Source of the DNA: Adiantum capillus-veneris
Lineage: Eukaryota > Streptophyta > Polypodiopsida > Polypodiales > Pteridaceae
Assembly: GCA_014529385.2 (NCBI GenBank)
Contig: CM043953.1
Coordinates: forward strand, 92,000,842 to 92,060,841
Reading direction: 5' to 3'
DNA length: 60,000 nt
The notes beneath the pieces were generated by a model, which was not told where the DNA came from, did not search any database, and saw only the letters and a program-made list of their open reading frames with translations. Position numbers and translations under genes: made by a program. This document shows positions 33,201 through 43,212 of this stretch, in pieces; the stretch's first letter is position 1, and the number at the start of each line of letters is the position of its first letter.

Positions 33201-34519
33201 ACAGACAAGAGATTCTTCTTGATCCCAGGTACATAAAGTGCATCAACAAGTGTGAAGGAACTGCCATTAGCAGCAGTGAGCACAATCTTTCCAACTCCCT
33301 GAACTGGATAAGAGGCGTTGTTGGCACAAGTGACTGAATTCCCATGAGGGACAGACTCGAGAGAGGTAAACAATTCACGATGTGAGGTAATGTGCTTTGT
33401 AGCACCACTGTCGAAATACCACACATGTGAATCTGCAGCAACTGACAAGCATGCATCATGGACAACAGGATTGTAAGTGCACTCTGCGCTAAAAGCCCAT
33501 TCTGCATCAACATCAGCATCACAATCTCCTTTCACAGAAGACTCAACAATGGCTGCATTTGTAGTGGAACCAGCATTTGCAGTGGAACCACCCTCTTTCT
33601 TCTTAGCCTCTTTGGCCTTCAACTTAGGACACGACTTGATCAAGTGATCATTGGCTTTACAATAATGGCAACGCATCTTCTTTTTGCCCTTATCACCAGA
33701 ATTGCCAGACGAAGTGCTGCCAACAGAAGCATTAGGAACAGAATTTTTGCCACTCGCAGCAGAACCATAAGAAGTGGCTGCATTACTGTTACCACCCTTT
33801 CTTTGAGAGGCAATAAAAGCCTGTTCAACTGCACGCTGCCTAGTCCTGTTTTTTCTAGAAAGTGACTCTTGCAACAGCAATGTGCATAATGCATCAAACT
33901 TGACAACTTCAGGATTTCCTTGGGTCATCAGTCTCCAAGTACTAGCAAAAGTCTGGTAGGAATCTGGTAAGGCATCAAGAACAGTCTGCACAAGGGAACT
34001 GTCAGAAATGACTTCACCTGCAGAAATGAGTTGCTCATTGATATCCTTGACACTAGCAAGGAAAGTGTCCATATCATCTTCCTCATGCATAATCTTCGAC
34101 TCTAGCTCTTTACGCAGCAAAGCAATTTTAGCCTCATTGCGGCTTGCATAAAGACCTGCTAGAATATCCCAAGCCTGTTTTGCAGATTTTGCTGAACGGA
34201 TGTGAGGAATAATGGTGCGCTTCACAGACAACGCAATCAATGCATGAGCCTGCGCATCCTTAACATCCCAACGAGCTTGTTCTGCTGTAGGCAAAACAAC
34301 TCTAACAGCTGCAATCCTTGCAGCAAGACCTGCAACATCCTCAATATCTCCTACATCTTCAGAACCAGGACGTACATCAATGCCCTGCACAATGTTCCAG
34401 ACACCTTTTGACACAAGAACGTGTTGCATCATATAAGCCCACATAGGGTAGTTGTCCCCATCCAACCTGTCCTCAGCAGCAAACATCTTGAACACATCTG
34501 TGTTGTTGTTGTCAGCCAT
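30233..34519 (-). CDS. Copia-2 gag-pol polyprotein, 1428 aa, intact
   Basis: The start is the ATG at 34519 (MADNNNTDVFKMF); the frame is open upstream but has no ATG. Residues: gag helical domain about 15-235; CCHC knuckle CHYCKANDHLIKSC (284-297); protease FDSGATKHI with DSG 370-372; GAG-pre-integrase zinc site His508, His513, Cys542, Cys545; integrase Asp573, Asp636, Glu672 (35 residues between the last two); RT about 945-1190 with YVDD 1111-1114; RNase H Asp1277, Glu1318, Asp1354 and a late Asp1403. It ends KALGLLPFVD and TGA at 30233-30235. The length is usual for plant copia. No stop or frameshift; every catalytic residue I can check is present. It would package its RNA, copy it to DNA and insert the copy in the nucleus. 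As in most copia elements, gag and pol share one frame. Confidence 0.97.
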   Translation of the reverse strand: MADNNNTDVFKMFAAEDRLDGDNYPMWAYMMQHVLVSKGVWNIVQGIDVRPGSEDVGDIEDVAGLAARIAAVRVVLPTAEQARWDVKDAQAHALIALSVKRTIIPHIRSAKSAKQAWDILAGLYASRNEAKIALLRKELESKIMHEEDDMDTFLASVKDINEQLISAGEVISDSSLVQTVLDALPDSYQTFASTWRLMTQGNPEVVKFDALCTLLLQESLSRKNRTRQRAVEQAFIASQRKGGNSNAATSYGSAASGKNSVPNASVGSTSSGNSGDKGKKKMRCHYCKANDHLIKSCPKLKAKEAKKKEGGSTANAGSTTNAAIVESSVKGDCDADVDAEWAFSAECTYNPVVHDACLSVAADSHVWYFDSGATKHITSHRELFTSLESVPHGNSVTCANNASYPVQGVGKIVLTAANGSSFTLVDALYVPGIKKNLLSVSALARLGLVVKFVDDRCTVHDLSFGDEIVASGLLCRGLYKLTLYDKCGQNFANAVADSRAISDAKLWHARFGHLNFASLLRLQKSDMVASLPSLEAPIKHVCEGCILGKMQRSKFPKDGSVRATCRLQLVHSDVCGPMQTPSLGNYLYFVTFIDDYSRHAWVFPLKAKSEVFMCFKQFLAMAENVSKCTMGTLRSDRGGEYMSHEFNAFLASRGIKHQCTVPYTPQQNGVAERKNRSLTEMARCMVKSQALPHSFWLEAIMCATYVLNRCPTKALQSITPYEAWHDRKPSIEHMRVFGCLAYALVPQVQRRKLDDKAVKCIFVGYSAESKGYRLYHPQTKRILVSRDVVFVEDSVQPLLSCTRDSNVSSQDIYDTLLPLFSGGNTNVSSNEANVQPMGVSENVLEQPITDADVHDVLDEERAENEQARGMPKWLVHTLRDSKLDAPLSSRTRSGSRHASYASDCYALAVSSLHDVEEPLSFDEAQNSENWIAAMKSEYDALIENDTWTLCDLPPGKKAIGTKWVYKLKRKPDGEIDRHKARLVAKGYAQQKGIDYEETFAPTCRMTTVHFLCALAAHFGWDVHQSDIVTAFLNGDIFEEVYVTQPRGFVIKGQEDKVCKCKKALYGLKQSPRAWYEKADTHLVKRGFRNSPTESTLYVKREDDVFLIVVLYVDDLLITGPNERHIAEFKADLNATFKMKDLGLLHHYLGIQFKQCDGGIALCQKSYIETLLCKFGLEDCKPIATPMETGLKLSLHDAGDPADVTLYQTAVGCLIYVCNTRPDIQFAVSQVSRFMHSPGSKHWQAVKRIFRYLSGTLHLGLFYPKGGSLPPDLHAFSDSDWAGCFDTRVSTSGFCFMLGSSCISWLSKKQPTVATSSCEAEYRAVFTATVECVWLRRLMADLGVGQDTANTIYTDSQSALEVARNPVFHARTKHIEVHYHYVRERLSAGEISLAYVPTQDNLADLFTKALSREKLEAFRKALGLLPFVD

Positions 34520-34867
34520 GGTAAATGCTGCACCTGATGTGAAAACTGCCCGAAAATAGGAGAAATGGAGCGGGAACAACTTGTGCTATATAGCACAAAC
34601 CGTAGAAGACTATAAGGCACCTGTTATGCAGAAAACGGCACTGACAAAAAATCTGCACAAAATGACGAAATAACCTGTGCAGTACTGCCCGTAGTGGAAA
34701 CGGAGGCCGAAATGAGCCCAAATCAAAATTCTGAGCAGACCAAGCTCTTCGAGCTCTCCCAAAATATTTGTCGACCTGCGAACGCTTGCCAAAGCTCACT
34801 GAAATCGGAGAAAGTGAGCAGGCGTGTGCTGGAGCAGCTGGCGACTAAGCCCGGGAGGACGTGACCT

Positions 34868-34879
34868 GCTCTGATACCA
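34868..34879 (-). promoter_or_regulatory. Primer-binding site of copia-2 (initiator Met-tRNA)
   Basis: Reverse strand TGGTATCAGAGC, three bases after the 5' LTR, is the standard plant copia site complementary to initiator tRNA-Met. Confidence 0.95.
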
Positions 34880-34881
34880 AT

Positions 34882-35108
34882 TGTTGGAATTAGGGTTGCA
34901 GAGAAACACACACAGCTTGGAGAAGACGAAGGAAGCTCAAGGTACACAATAGAGAGTGTATTCCTTAGTGTGCAATGGAAAGATAGATAGCCCTAGAGTG
35001 ATGGGCGTATATACAATGCACGGGGGAAAAAACCTCCTAAAGAGGGAAAAAATGCCCCGGCGGTCCTAGTGTGTTCACACACATCACTACCACATGTATA
35101 TGGTAACA
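34882..35108 (-). repeat. 5' LTR of copia-2 with promoter
   Basis: 227 bp, the same length and, as far as I can read, the same sequence as the 3' LTR. The TATA-like motif is at about 35006-35016 on the reverse strand. The leader from here to the ATG at 34519 is about 360 nt and has no other feature. Confidence 0.97.
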
Positions 35109-35113
35109 CATAT

Positions 35114-37797
35114 GTTTTTCAACCGTTCTTTGGAACATCCATAAGAGTGTTCATTGATGATTTTTGTATATATAGCTCCCGTATTTCACATTTAGAAAAG
35201 GTAACTGAAGGTTTGGCCAGGTTGCAGAGCCTAGGCGGGCAATTAAATGTGGATAAATGTCACATTGGGGAGAGTAAAGTCATTCTACTAGGCCATGAAA
35301 TTTCAGCAAGAGGTATCAACGCCGACCCAAGTAAGGTGTCCGCACTCATAGCCCTACCTTCACCAACGACCGCACGTCAACTGGTCTCTTTCCTAGAGAA
35401 GGTGAGGTACTTAAGTAGATTCATACATCTACTATCACAACTTGTTCTACCACTGCAACAACTCACTCAAAGATCAACTTTCACTTGGGATGAGGAAAGT
35501 GAACATCACTACAACAAGGTAAAGGAGGTCTTAGCCACTCTGCCAACTATCTCACCACCTAAGTGGGATGAAAAATTCTATGTCACCTCAAGTGTTGGTG
35601 ATGACTCATTGGGGGCTGTGCTACTCCAAAAGGATACGACGACATCTTTGATGAGGCCAATCTACTTCTCTGGTCGAATGATGACAGCAGGAGAGAAAGG
35701 TTTCACCCATGTGGAACACTTAGTCCTAGCTCTTAGATTTGCAACTACAAAGTTTAGGTCATATTTGCTGCCTAAGCAATTTGTGATTCTAACCACGGAT
35801 GAAATATTTCCCTATGTTGTACAACACATGGATGTGTCTGCTAGAATTACTAAATGGCTAGTTCGTCTGCAAGAGTTTGACTACACGGTACAGGTAGAAA
35901 GCACGACAAGGGCAAGTTTGGGGGGACTCATGACCTACCAAGTCTTTGAAAGGAAGGAGAAGCAATCTAAGGAAGGAGAAGTCCGATTACCTCCAGTACC
36001 ACCGATGGTAGAAGGAGCATACTCTCTCTACTTTGATGGAGCTTACAAGCGAGCGTCCGACAAAGTAGCTGCAGGCATAGTGGTCTTTGATGACAAAGGG
36101 ACAAAGGTATTTTCGTTGGGCCAATTGTTAGATTCACATTCTAACAATGAAGCTGAGTATGCAGCACTAACCAAGGGTCTACAATGGTGAGTCTCACAAG
36201 GTGTACAACGCCTTAATGTATTTGGGGATGCTCTACTTCTGGTAAGGCAAGTAAATGGAGCATGGACATGCAAGAATCCTAGTTTAAGGACTCACTTAAG
36301 TGGTGTAAAAACCTTGTTGGGTAAGTTTGAAGAAGTTCAAATACACCATATCCCAAGGGCTCAAAACCAAGAAGCAGATGCCCTAGTAAGTGAAAGACTA
36401 CAGGAAGTGGTGGTTGGAGCAATAAAACTAAAGCTCCCTCTATTTCAAGCAAGTGATGCCTTGCCTGACATCATGCATTTTTTGGAAACAGGGGAATGCC
36501 CATCAGATTTAACAAAGGGACAGAAGCAATGGCTGACGCGGAAGGCCACAAGGTATCGACTCATCAATGATGGTTTGTACTGTAAGGGTAAGGACCAAAT
36601 ACTCAGGAAGGTCCCTCTCTCTCAGGAAATCACGGGAGTAATTGCTAGTTGTCATGACGGGGTTTGTGGTGGTCACTTTGCCCTAGACATAACAAGTAGG
36701 AAAATCTTGCAGGCAGGCTTCATATGGCCTAGCCTCAACCGTGATGTACACCACTGATGCAAAACGTGTAAGTTGTGTCAAAAGGCCGGCACTAGGTACT
36801 TATGCCTGAACCACAGACACCTATTCTCTCATATGGCCCATTTGAAAAATGGGGGATCGATGCCATTGGGCCATTACCTAGGGCCAACTCAGGAAAATTC
36901 TACATTATCATGGGGGTCGACTAGATGACTAGATGGGCAGAGGCTACAGCCACCACTAGAATCACAGCGGTAGAGGTAGCTAAATTTATCTACGAGCACA
37001 TATGCTGTAGGTTAAGCACACCTTTAGAGATCATCTCTGATAGAGGGCCAGGTTTCAGAGCAGATTTGGTAGGAGAATTAATGTAGAAACTGGGCATTAC
37101 AAGGAGGCACTCTTCACCATATTACCCTCAATGTAATGGCCTAGTTGAAAAGGTAAATGGAATGGTTTCTAAAATTATTACCAAGCAGGTAAACAATCAT
37201 CCTGGAGACTGGGATAAGTATCTACTACCAGCTTTATGGGCCTACAGAACTTCATTTCGTACATCCTTGGGATTCACACCGTATCATCTAGTATTTGGTA
37301 AGGAAGCAATCTTGCCCATTGAAGTGCAACTACAAAGTCTCAGAGTAATGGCAAGCCAGCTTCAACAACCCAACATGCATTTGAGAGATCACATCATCAA
37401 CTTGGAAAGACTGCAGCTGGACAGAGAAGAAGCAATAAATTATTATGCAGCACAAGCTGAGCATAGACGGCTTAGCTTTAACGAGCATCTCCGGAAAAAA
37501 GAATTGAAGAAAGGAATGTTGGTGCTCCGCTACGACAATCGCTTTGACACGCGCAAGGATAATAAACTCCTACTCCAATGGGAAGGTCCTTTCATCGTCA
37601 GGAAAAAGTATGCCAATGGAAGCTACCAGCTTATGGAGGCTGATGGAAAACTTCATAAAACTAGGGTAAATGGTTGGCGACTTAAACCTTATTTTCTTCG
37701 ATTTGACCAGGCTCCACCAATTGACATTCCAGATGAGGACACACCATCAGCCGTCACCTCCGACGATAATGATCAAACAGATGAGCTAGAGACATGA
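35114..37797 (+). pseudogene. Gypsy-2 pol: end of RT, RNase H, second RNase H, integrase
   Basis: It resumes the RT with VFQPFFGTSIRVFIDDFCIY, including the catalytic FIDD, then RNase H (DSLGAVLLQKD at about 35600 to VVQHMDVSARITKW). The second RNase H runs from about 36015 (SLYFDGAYKRASDKVAAG, SNNEAEYAAL, FGDALLLVRQ, QEADALVSE). Integrase has CKTCKLCQK after a stop at 36755, WGIDAIGPLP, SDRGPGFRADL and LVEKVNG at about 37141, and a C-terminal GPFIVRKKYANGSYQL domain. It ends at TGA 37795-37797. Stops are at 36188, 36755, 36922 and 37084, with a frameshift near 36800. The D, D, E residues survive but the protein cannot be made whole. Confidence 0.93.
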
Positions 37798-37807
37798 ATG
37801 CCTCTAG

Positions 37808-37825
37808 CCAAAAGGGGAGGGCTAA
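37808..37825 (+). promoter_or_regulatory. Polypurine tract of gypsy-2
   Basis: CAAAAGGGGAGGGCTAA lies directly before the 3' LTR start at 37826, 11 bp after the pol stop. Confidence 0.85.
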
Positions 37826-39131
37826 TGATGGGGGCTTTTCACAAGCCAAGCTCCCATACCCCTCTTCTCTCGTCCCCACCCCATGAAAACCCCCTCTTAT
37901 GGAGGAAGTGATAAAAGGCATTGGAAAAAATTAAGAAAAAATAAAGTATGATTATGTAAATATACAAGAAAGGTAAAATAGGCCACCTCATGCCTGCGGG
38001 GTAGCCCATCCCCACCTTGCCTCCTTTTTCTTCACTGTTGCCCCGCCGGGTGTCCCTTTTCCTCTCCTCCACTCAAAAGGTCAACCCTCTCTCTCTTCCC
38101 CTTGTCCTTTATCCTTTCTCTCTCCCCTCAAGCTACCCCACCTCTCACCAATAATGCATTATAACTCACCAATAATGCACCCTAACTCACATGCAACTTA
38201 CCCTATCTTCTAAAATAGTATACCCACCCCCCCTCTCTCTCTCTTATCATATCCCATGACCCAAATACCCCCCTCTCTCTCTAAAGGGCGCCATATCTCT
38301 TGTCTTGTAGCTAAATAACCTTCCCCACACTCACACACACTCAGTTTCACTGAAAAAGGTGCCCACAGATCCATCCCCACCCAGTGGTTACCTGATTTTT
38401 CTTGTGTTCACACACAGATTCACCTCTGAACACACTCCCCCCTCTCCCCTCTTGTAATTACTTTATTCTCCATGTCACCTCTCACTTTGTTTCATCAACC
38501 CATCTCTCTCTCTTAGTCTCTCTCTCATGAGACTGCTGTTCTGACACATATACACACAGCCAGACAAGTGGGGCCCACAGTCACATGGCCTATGTAGATA
38601 ATGATTTCTTCATTTCTAAATTCTAGAATTCCTCCCCCCTCCTCCCCTATATAAAGAGGGGTCACCATCACACTAAAGACACACACACCATCACCAAAAG
38701 AGTACACTATGCACTGTGTGTGCCTAGTGCACACACACACACCCACACCATCACCATCACCGCAATCACCATGCTTGTCTTGAGCATGACCTCTACACCC
38801 TTGGGCTATGGAAGATGAAGGGAAACTAAATGAAGAATGATGGCCATAACCCTCGTGCGAGTCTTCGCCATCAACTCCCACCTATCCGCCATGTGCCCTA
38901 CCACTCTCTCCCTTCTCATTCCCCTACCCTATGCTCCCCATTTCATAGCCTTATTCTCTAAATAAAGCTTGAGGTTTTGTGAGTATGTTTTCTTGCAATG
39001 TTTTGCCCATGTGAGGTGTGCGGAATTGCCACCTAGTCTTGTGTTTGGAGTGAGCTTGTGTATGTGTGAAGGGTGTGCGGATTCGCCATCCTTTTGTGGT
39101 GCCGAAGTACTAAGCCGCTATACCCCCTCCC

Positions 39132-39176
<45 letters not shown>

Positions 39177-39395
39177 CTCTCACTTGATCTCATTCCCTTT
39201 CCTCTTCATCATTACTCCCAAGCATCCATCTCTCTTGGATGAAAACTTTGTTATGGTGGTGTGTTGTTTGCGTCCTAGCCGCTGAAGCTAGGTGGTGCCC
39301 CCCTGTTTGATTTACCATGATAGGCTCGAGGCGCGCCATTCGGTCCCCGGTGTTTTAGAGGCCGTCGGGGTTCGGGGTTCGCTTTGCTCCCGTCA
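37826..39395 (+). repeat. 3' LTR of gypsy-2
   Basis: 1570 bp. TATATAAA is at 38648-38655. It is longer than the 5' LTR mainly because the (CT)n tract at about 39134-39180 has expanded. The other differences are scattered single-base changes, about 17 by eye. Confidence 0.96.
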
Positions 39396-40415
39396 CCATC
39401 TTCTCCCTTCTTCTTTGTTGTTTGGTAAGCAGTGAGACGACACCTTCAACCTCATTCCAGTCGGTCTTTAGTCCTTGCTTAGAATCTTTATCTTCAAGTA
39501 GAAACTCCAAATTTTCTCGAAACTCTTTACCTGCAGCTTGTAAGAAAATATCTATCTGTCTTTGCCTAGGAAGTGGCCTTGATGTGGTTGGCCTTTTTCT
39601 TTAAGCTTTGCAAGCTTCACCTTCAAGTCACGCATTACCTTCACAAGCTCATCTAGCATATACTCATCAAACTTAGGAGCTATAAAACTAGGCTTTACCA
39701 TTTTTGTCAGAAGTTGAGGTGGATGGACTTGTAGTGTTTACTACCATCTTCTCCCTTCTTCTTTGTTGTTTGGCAAGCAGTGAGACAACACCTTCAACCT
39801 CATTCGAGTCGGTCTTTAGTCCTTGCTCAACATCTTTATCTTCAAGTAGAAGCTCAAAATTTTCTTGAAACTCTTTACCTGCATCTTGTAAGAAAAGATC
39901 TATCTTTGCTGCATCTAAGGTGGCCCTTTCTATCATGGTGAGTTGTGCATAACGCCACTCAAATTTCCCAAAGAGCTTGGTTATACTGATAGTCCTTGCT
40001 TTGGCTTGACTATCCATTCTAAGAATGTCCTTTTGGTGACTCTCTCATAGTCCTCCATGAAATATTTCTCCTTTAAAGTTACTTTGAGCTATTCACAGTT
40101 TATTCCATGCCCATCTTTAATTTTCCTAACATTTTCCCTAATTTCTACAACAACAACTAGCTCAAAGCTTTGAATCATCTCACCTTTTGACATGCCATGC
40201 AGTTCCATCTCCTTCACATACTCACGCAAGTACTTGGTTACATATTTGCCATTGAATTGATCCATTTCGGTGATGAGTGCTTGTATGGATTTGGTTGCCG
40301 AAATCTCCCTTCTTTCAATGGCAAGTTGTTGCTGCATAAACATTGCAAATGCTTGAAACATTTGCATTAATACTGGGTCAAAATGCATACCATGTTGCTC
40401 TACATGATCACCCAT
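39396..40415 (-). pseudogene. Gypsy-4 gag, N-terminal and central part
   Basis: The ATG at 40415 opens MGDHVEQHGMHFDPVLMQMF, followed by a Gln-rich helix, MDQFNGKYVTKYLREYVKEM and a TAG at 40089. In frame after it is LKVTLKEKYFMEDYERVTKR, then a frameshift near 40020 and KLFGKFEWRYAQLTMIERATLD with an acidic ELLLEDKDVEQGLKT region. This is the capsid-type gag domain of a plant gypsy element. The 3' continuation is at 15770-15013, separated by gypsy-2. A 347 bp internal tandem duplication is described separately. No intact product is possible. Confidence 0.7.
39557..39904 (-). repeat. Second copy of a 347 bp tandem duplication in gypsy-4 gag (uninterrupted)
   Basis: The sequence from TGTCTTTGCCTAGG (39557) to about 39904 repeats 15582-15770 joined to 39400-39556. 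The first copy is the one split by gypsy-2, so this copy shows the site as it was before insertion: TTTACTACCATCTTCTCCC at about 39738-39756, with CCAT present once. Confidence 0.9.
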
Positions 40416-40442
40416 GATTACTCAAAACTCTCACCCTGGAAG

Positions 40443-40460
40443 ATTCGGTCGGGTTCACCA
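40443..40460 (-). promoter_or_regulatory. Primer-binding site of gypsy-4
   Basis: Reverse strand TGGTGAACCCGACCGAAT lies six bases inside the presumed 5' LTR end at 40467 and 28 bp upstream of the gag ATG at 40415. The position and TGG start fit a primer site; the tRNA is unassigned. Confidence 0.6.
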
Positions 40461-40466
40461 AAAATA

Positions 40467-40644
40467 TGTCGAAAAGTTTGCGGTCTTGCCAGGAAATCAA
40501 CGGGATTTTGGCTGTGAGAGTTTGTAAGAGAACTCCAAAAAATATATGAAAGAGTGCATCTTTGAAAATTATGCAAGCTACTATCCCATTAGGATATGAT
40601 TCCTTCCTAGTAGCTATTAAAAAGACATATAAGAAAAATACATA

Positions 40645-40738
<94 letters not shown>

Positions 40739-40880
40739 AAAGCTACCCTAGAAATAGAATCTAGGTAGGGTGTGAGATGATAATGAGATAGTAGAAAGAA
40801 AGAACCAATGTTTTTTGCCTCAAGTTAAAGAGATAGAGCTATTGACGCTTTTTCCCATAGTACTTTCTAATGTAAGGTAA
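40467..40880 (-). repeat. Probable 5' LTR of gypsy-4, containing an (AT)n tract
   Basis: The inner end, TGTCGAAAAG at 40467 in plus orientation, gives a CA terminus on the element strand next to the primer site. About 90 bp of (AT)n fills 40648-40737. The outer end is not visible; 40880 is approximate. Confidence 0.5.
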
Positions 40881-40954
40881 GAATATGTTACTCTTGAGAT
40901 AAATAATAGCATGAGATAGAAAGATTATTATTGTACTTAGATATGCATTGTGGA

Positions 40955-41480
40955 TTACATAAGTAAAGAGCCAACCAAAGATATGGCCAACCAAAGTTTT
41001 GATAGGGGTTAGGATTGTGTTGGTTTTGTTGCCTCGATAGGTGTGCCATCAAGTGGTTTTTTGACCTTACCAAGTTTTGCAAGGATACATTGCAACATAC
41101 AAAGGGTGCTGAAAGTGATAGGGTCTCAATCCAAGTTGTGCTCAACAAGATATGCCGAGTCCAAGTTTGTGGGTCGCTAATGTTTTTTCTTGTTTTGGAG
41201 ATGGTTATTAGTAGCCGTCCGATGGTCGACTACAGTAGGGTTCTTGAGGATAAAGGTCAATGGGGTGGAGCTCAAGTGTGGCTCGAGAATGGGTATGAGG
41301 CAAGTGAACAGAGGATGAGAGCACTCCAAAATGGCACAAACAACAAATTTTTAATGAGTTTTTGAAGGTTTTTTTTCCACCTTTTGAGTACAAGACACCA
41401 TGGAGATTCCACACGGCCGATGAAATGAACCCATATGTGAGTGCGCTCTCAAAAAACTCATGGTATATGTACTGGAGGGC
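40955..41480 (+). repeat. Dispersed repeat R2, copy 1
   Basis: A non-coding block that recurs at 41960-42480 (shared AAGATATGGCCAACCAAAG, GGTGGAGCTCAAGTGTGG, CACCTTTTGAGT). Its second part, with GAACCCATATGTGAGTGC, recurs twice in tandem at 54800-54870. No protein signal. It may be a non-LTR element tail or untranslated region; unknown. Confidence 0.6.
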
Positions 41481-41959
41481 CAACCCCATTTAGAGTGTCT
41501 AAAATGAAGAAGAGAAGAGAGAGGCTCTTGTGCAACTCCTTCCCCTCCCCTCTCCACGAACACGCTTCAACGCTGTGTCGGCATTATCGGGCTGCTTGTG
41601 GCGGTTTTGGGTCTACGGTGGCGCACGATAGCACCATTGGGCACTATTGGGGCGGGCAATGGAAACACATACATCTGATGTGGAGAATAGTGCCCGCAAG
41701 GGCCCATTCTCACAGTGGGGGCCAATCGGCCTCCCCCTTTTTTGATTGAAGGATTGGACAAATGTGTTTGAGAACTAGCGCTCCTCAATTGCAATTATGG
41801 AGTGAGAGTTATTGCAATTTGAAGGTGGAGTGTGTTGCAGATTCCCTGATGGAATGGATAGATATAGATGGGGAACAAAGCAAAGGTGAGTGCATAACTC
41901 TAAAGTGCTTGTTGTATGGAGCATGTCGGTCTTTTTAGATCGTCAATCGGAGTCCAAAT
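41481..41959. other. Spacer between R2 copies, no gene recognised
   Basis: GC-richer sequence with short overlapping ORFs on both strands and no recognisable motif. The first 80 bp (AGGGCCAACCCC, GAGAGGCTCTTGTGCAACTCC) match 54890-54965, so it belongs to the R2 family. Confidence 0.4.
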
Positions 41960-42407
41960 TCCCAAGATATGGCCAACCAAAGCTTTGCTAGGGGTTAGGT
42001 CTGCGCTGGTTTTGTCGCCTTGGTAGGTGTACCATTAGGTGGTTTTTTGACCTTGCAAAGGTTTGGAAAGAAGTGACAGGGTCTCAATAAAAGTTGTGTT
42101 TACCAAGATATGCCAAGTAGAACTTTGTGGGTACCTCATGTTTTCCCCCGTTTTGGGGATGGTTGCTTATAGCCTTCGGATGGTCGAAGTGCAGTAGGGT
42201 TCTCAAGGATCAAGGCCGGCAAGGTGGAGCTCAAGTGTGGCTTGGAAGAATAGGTATGAGGTAAATGAGGAGAGGATGAGAGCATTGATCCAAACTAGCA
42301 CAAAATAAAGTTTTAAATGAGTTTTTAAAGGGTTTTTTCACCTTTTGAGTGCAAGGCTTTTGTAGGTAAGAATGAACTTGTGATATCACAAAACATGTCT
42401 GCTGAAT

Positions 42408-42467
<60 letters not shown>

Positions 42468-42480
42468 CGAATAGGCTAGC
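41960..42480 (+). repeat. Dispersed repeat R2, copy 2, ending in (CA)n(GA)n
   Basis: It repeats copy 1, then continues with GTGATATCACAAAACAT and GTCTGCTGAATGCA into (CA)n at 42410-42450 and (GA)n at 42451-42468. The same GATATCACAAAACAT and CTGCTGAATGCA wording precedes the (AG)n tract at 55320. After the microsatellite, CTGCTTGTCTTGCTA and GGACCTCCTGCCAAA match 57141-57200. Confidence 0.65.
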
Positions 42481-43118
42481 CTCTACATGCGCAGAGCACG
42501 AAGCGCCGACGAGAGCAACTGCTTGTCTTGCTAATTAGATTTCGTGATTGTGTGAAGGCCAGCGTGAGGACCTCCTGCCAAAAATTGTCCCAGGGCCAGC
42601 TGGGAGCAGATATTGGATGTAGCTTTCAACTAGAAATGGACGCGTCTCGGGGAACCCTCACGGACGGCGTCATTGCCCCAAGCGCAAGGCCTTAGCCCAG
42701 CTTTGTGGCGGGGCTCCGCTTTTATACGTGCTTTGCTCCACCCTTGCGCAAATGGGAGCATTGTAGGCTGGCCAAAAAGCACTTTCGCCTCACGACTCAC
42801 AGTGTTTGCCCACGTAGCATGCAGTGAGCAAAGCCCTGTCCCACATAATTTTCTACTTGGACAGATTGAATACGCTCTAGTATTATTATTGAATACTCCC
42901 TAAGTTGAATGGGCACTCCCACTACCACTCGAGAAGCTTTTAAGTTTTATTTAGTCTCCACGGTGTCCTTAATCCCTCGCGCCCCTCTTGGAGGCTCTCT
43001 AGCATGGTGTCAAAGTTGACTAAAATAGAACACATGTTTGGATCGTCCAATTTGCAGTGGTTGCCCTATGAAAGTCACATCATTGGCTTCTTTTGCAGTT
43101 TTATGATGTGTGGGTCTC

Positions 43119-43212
<94 letters not shown>

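Larger units (their letters stand above)
29931..35108 (-). mobile_element. Copia-2: complete, apparently intact Ty1/copia element
   Basis: 5178 bp on the reverse strand, inserted in gypsy-2 RT. Two 227 bp LTRs (29931-30157 and 34882-35108) look identical. Target duplication CATAT lies at 29926-29930 and 35109-35113. Primer site, single gag-pol ORF and polypurine tract are all in place. Removing it together with one CATAT restores the gypsy-2 RT frame across the catalytic FIDD region, confirming the boundaries. Confidence 0.98.
15771..39395 (+). mobile_element. Gypsy-2: full-length Tat-like Ty3/gypsy element carrying two nested insertions
   Basis: LTRs are at 15771-17314 and 37826-39395, both TGATGG...CGTCA, differing by roughly 17 substitutions plus microsatellite length. 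Flanks are CCAT at 15767-15770 and 39396-39399. Without the two nested elements and their target duplications it would be about 9.2 kb. Order: LTR, primer site, extra ORF, gag, protease, RT, RNase H, second RNase H, integrase, PPT, LTR. It sits in the gypsy-4 gag. Coding lesions: stops at 28227, 28866, 36188, 36755, 36922 and 37084, an RT deletion near 29880, and a frameshift near 36800. Confidence 0.97.

Noticed and set aside
31082-34411. Several plus-strand ORFs of 60-135 codons
   Set aside because: All are antisense shadows of the copia-2 gag-pol frame.
34520-34579. 20 extra N-terminal codons for copia-2 gag-pol
   Set aside because: The frame is open but begins at TTG; the first ATG at 34519 starts the standard gag domain.
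40648-40737. (AT)n tract considered as a replication origin or matrix attachment site
   Set aside because: It is a simple dinucleotide run inside a probable LTR, with nothing else to support such a role.
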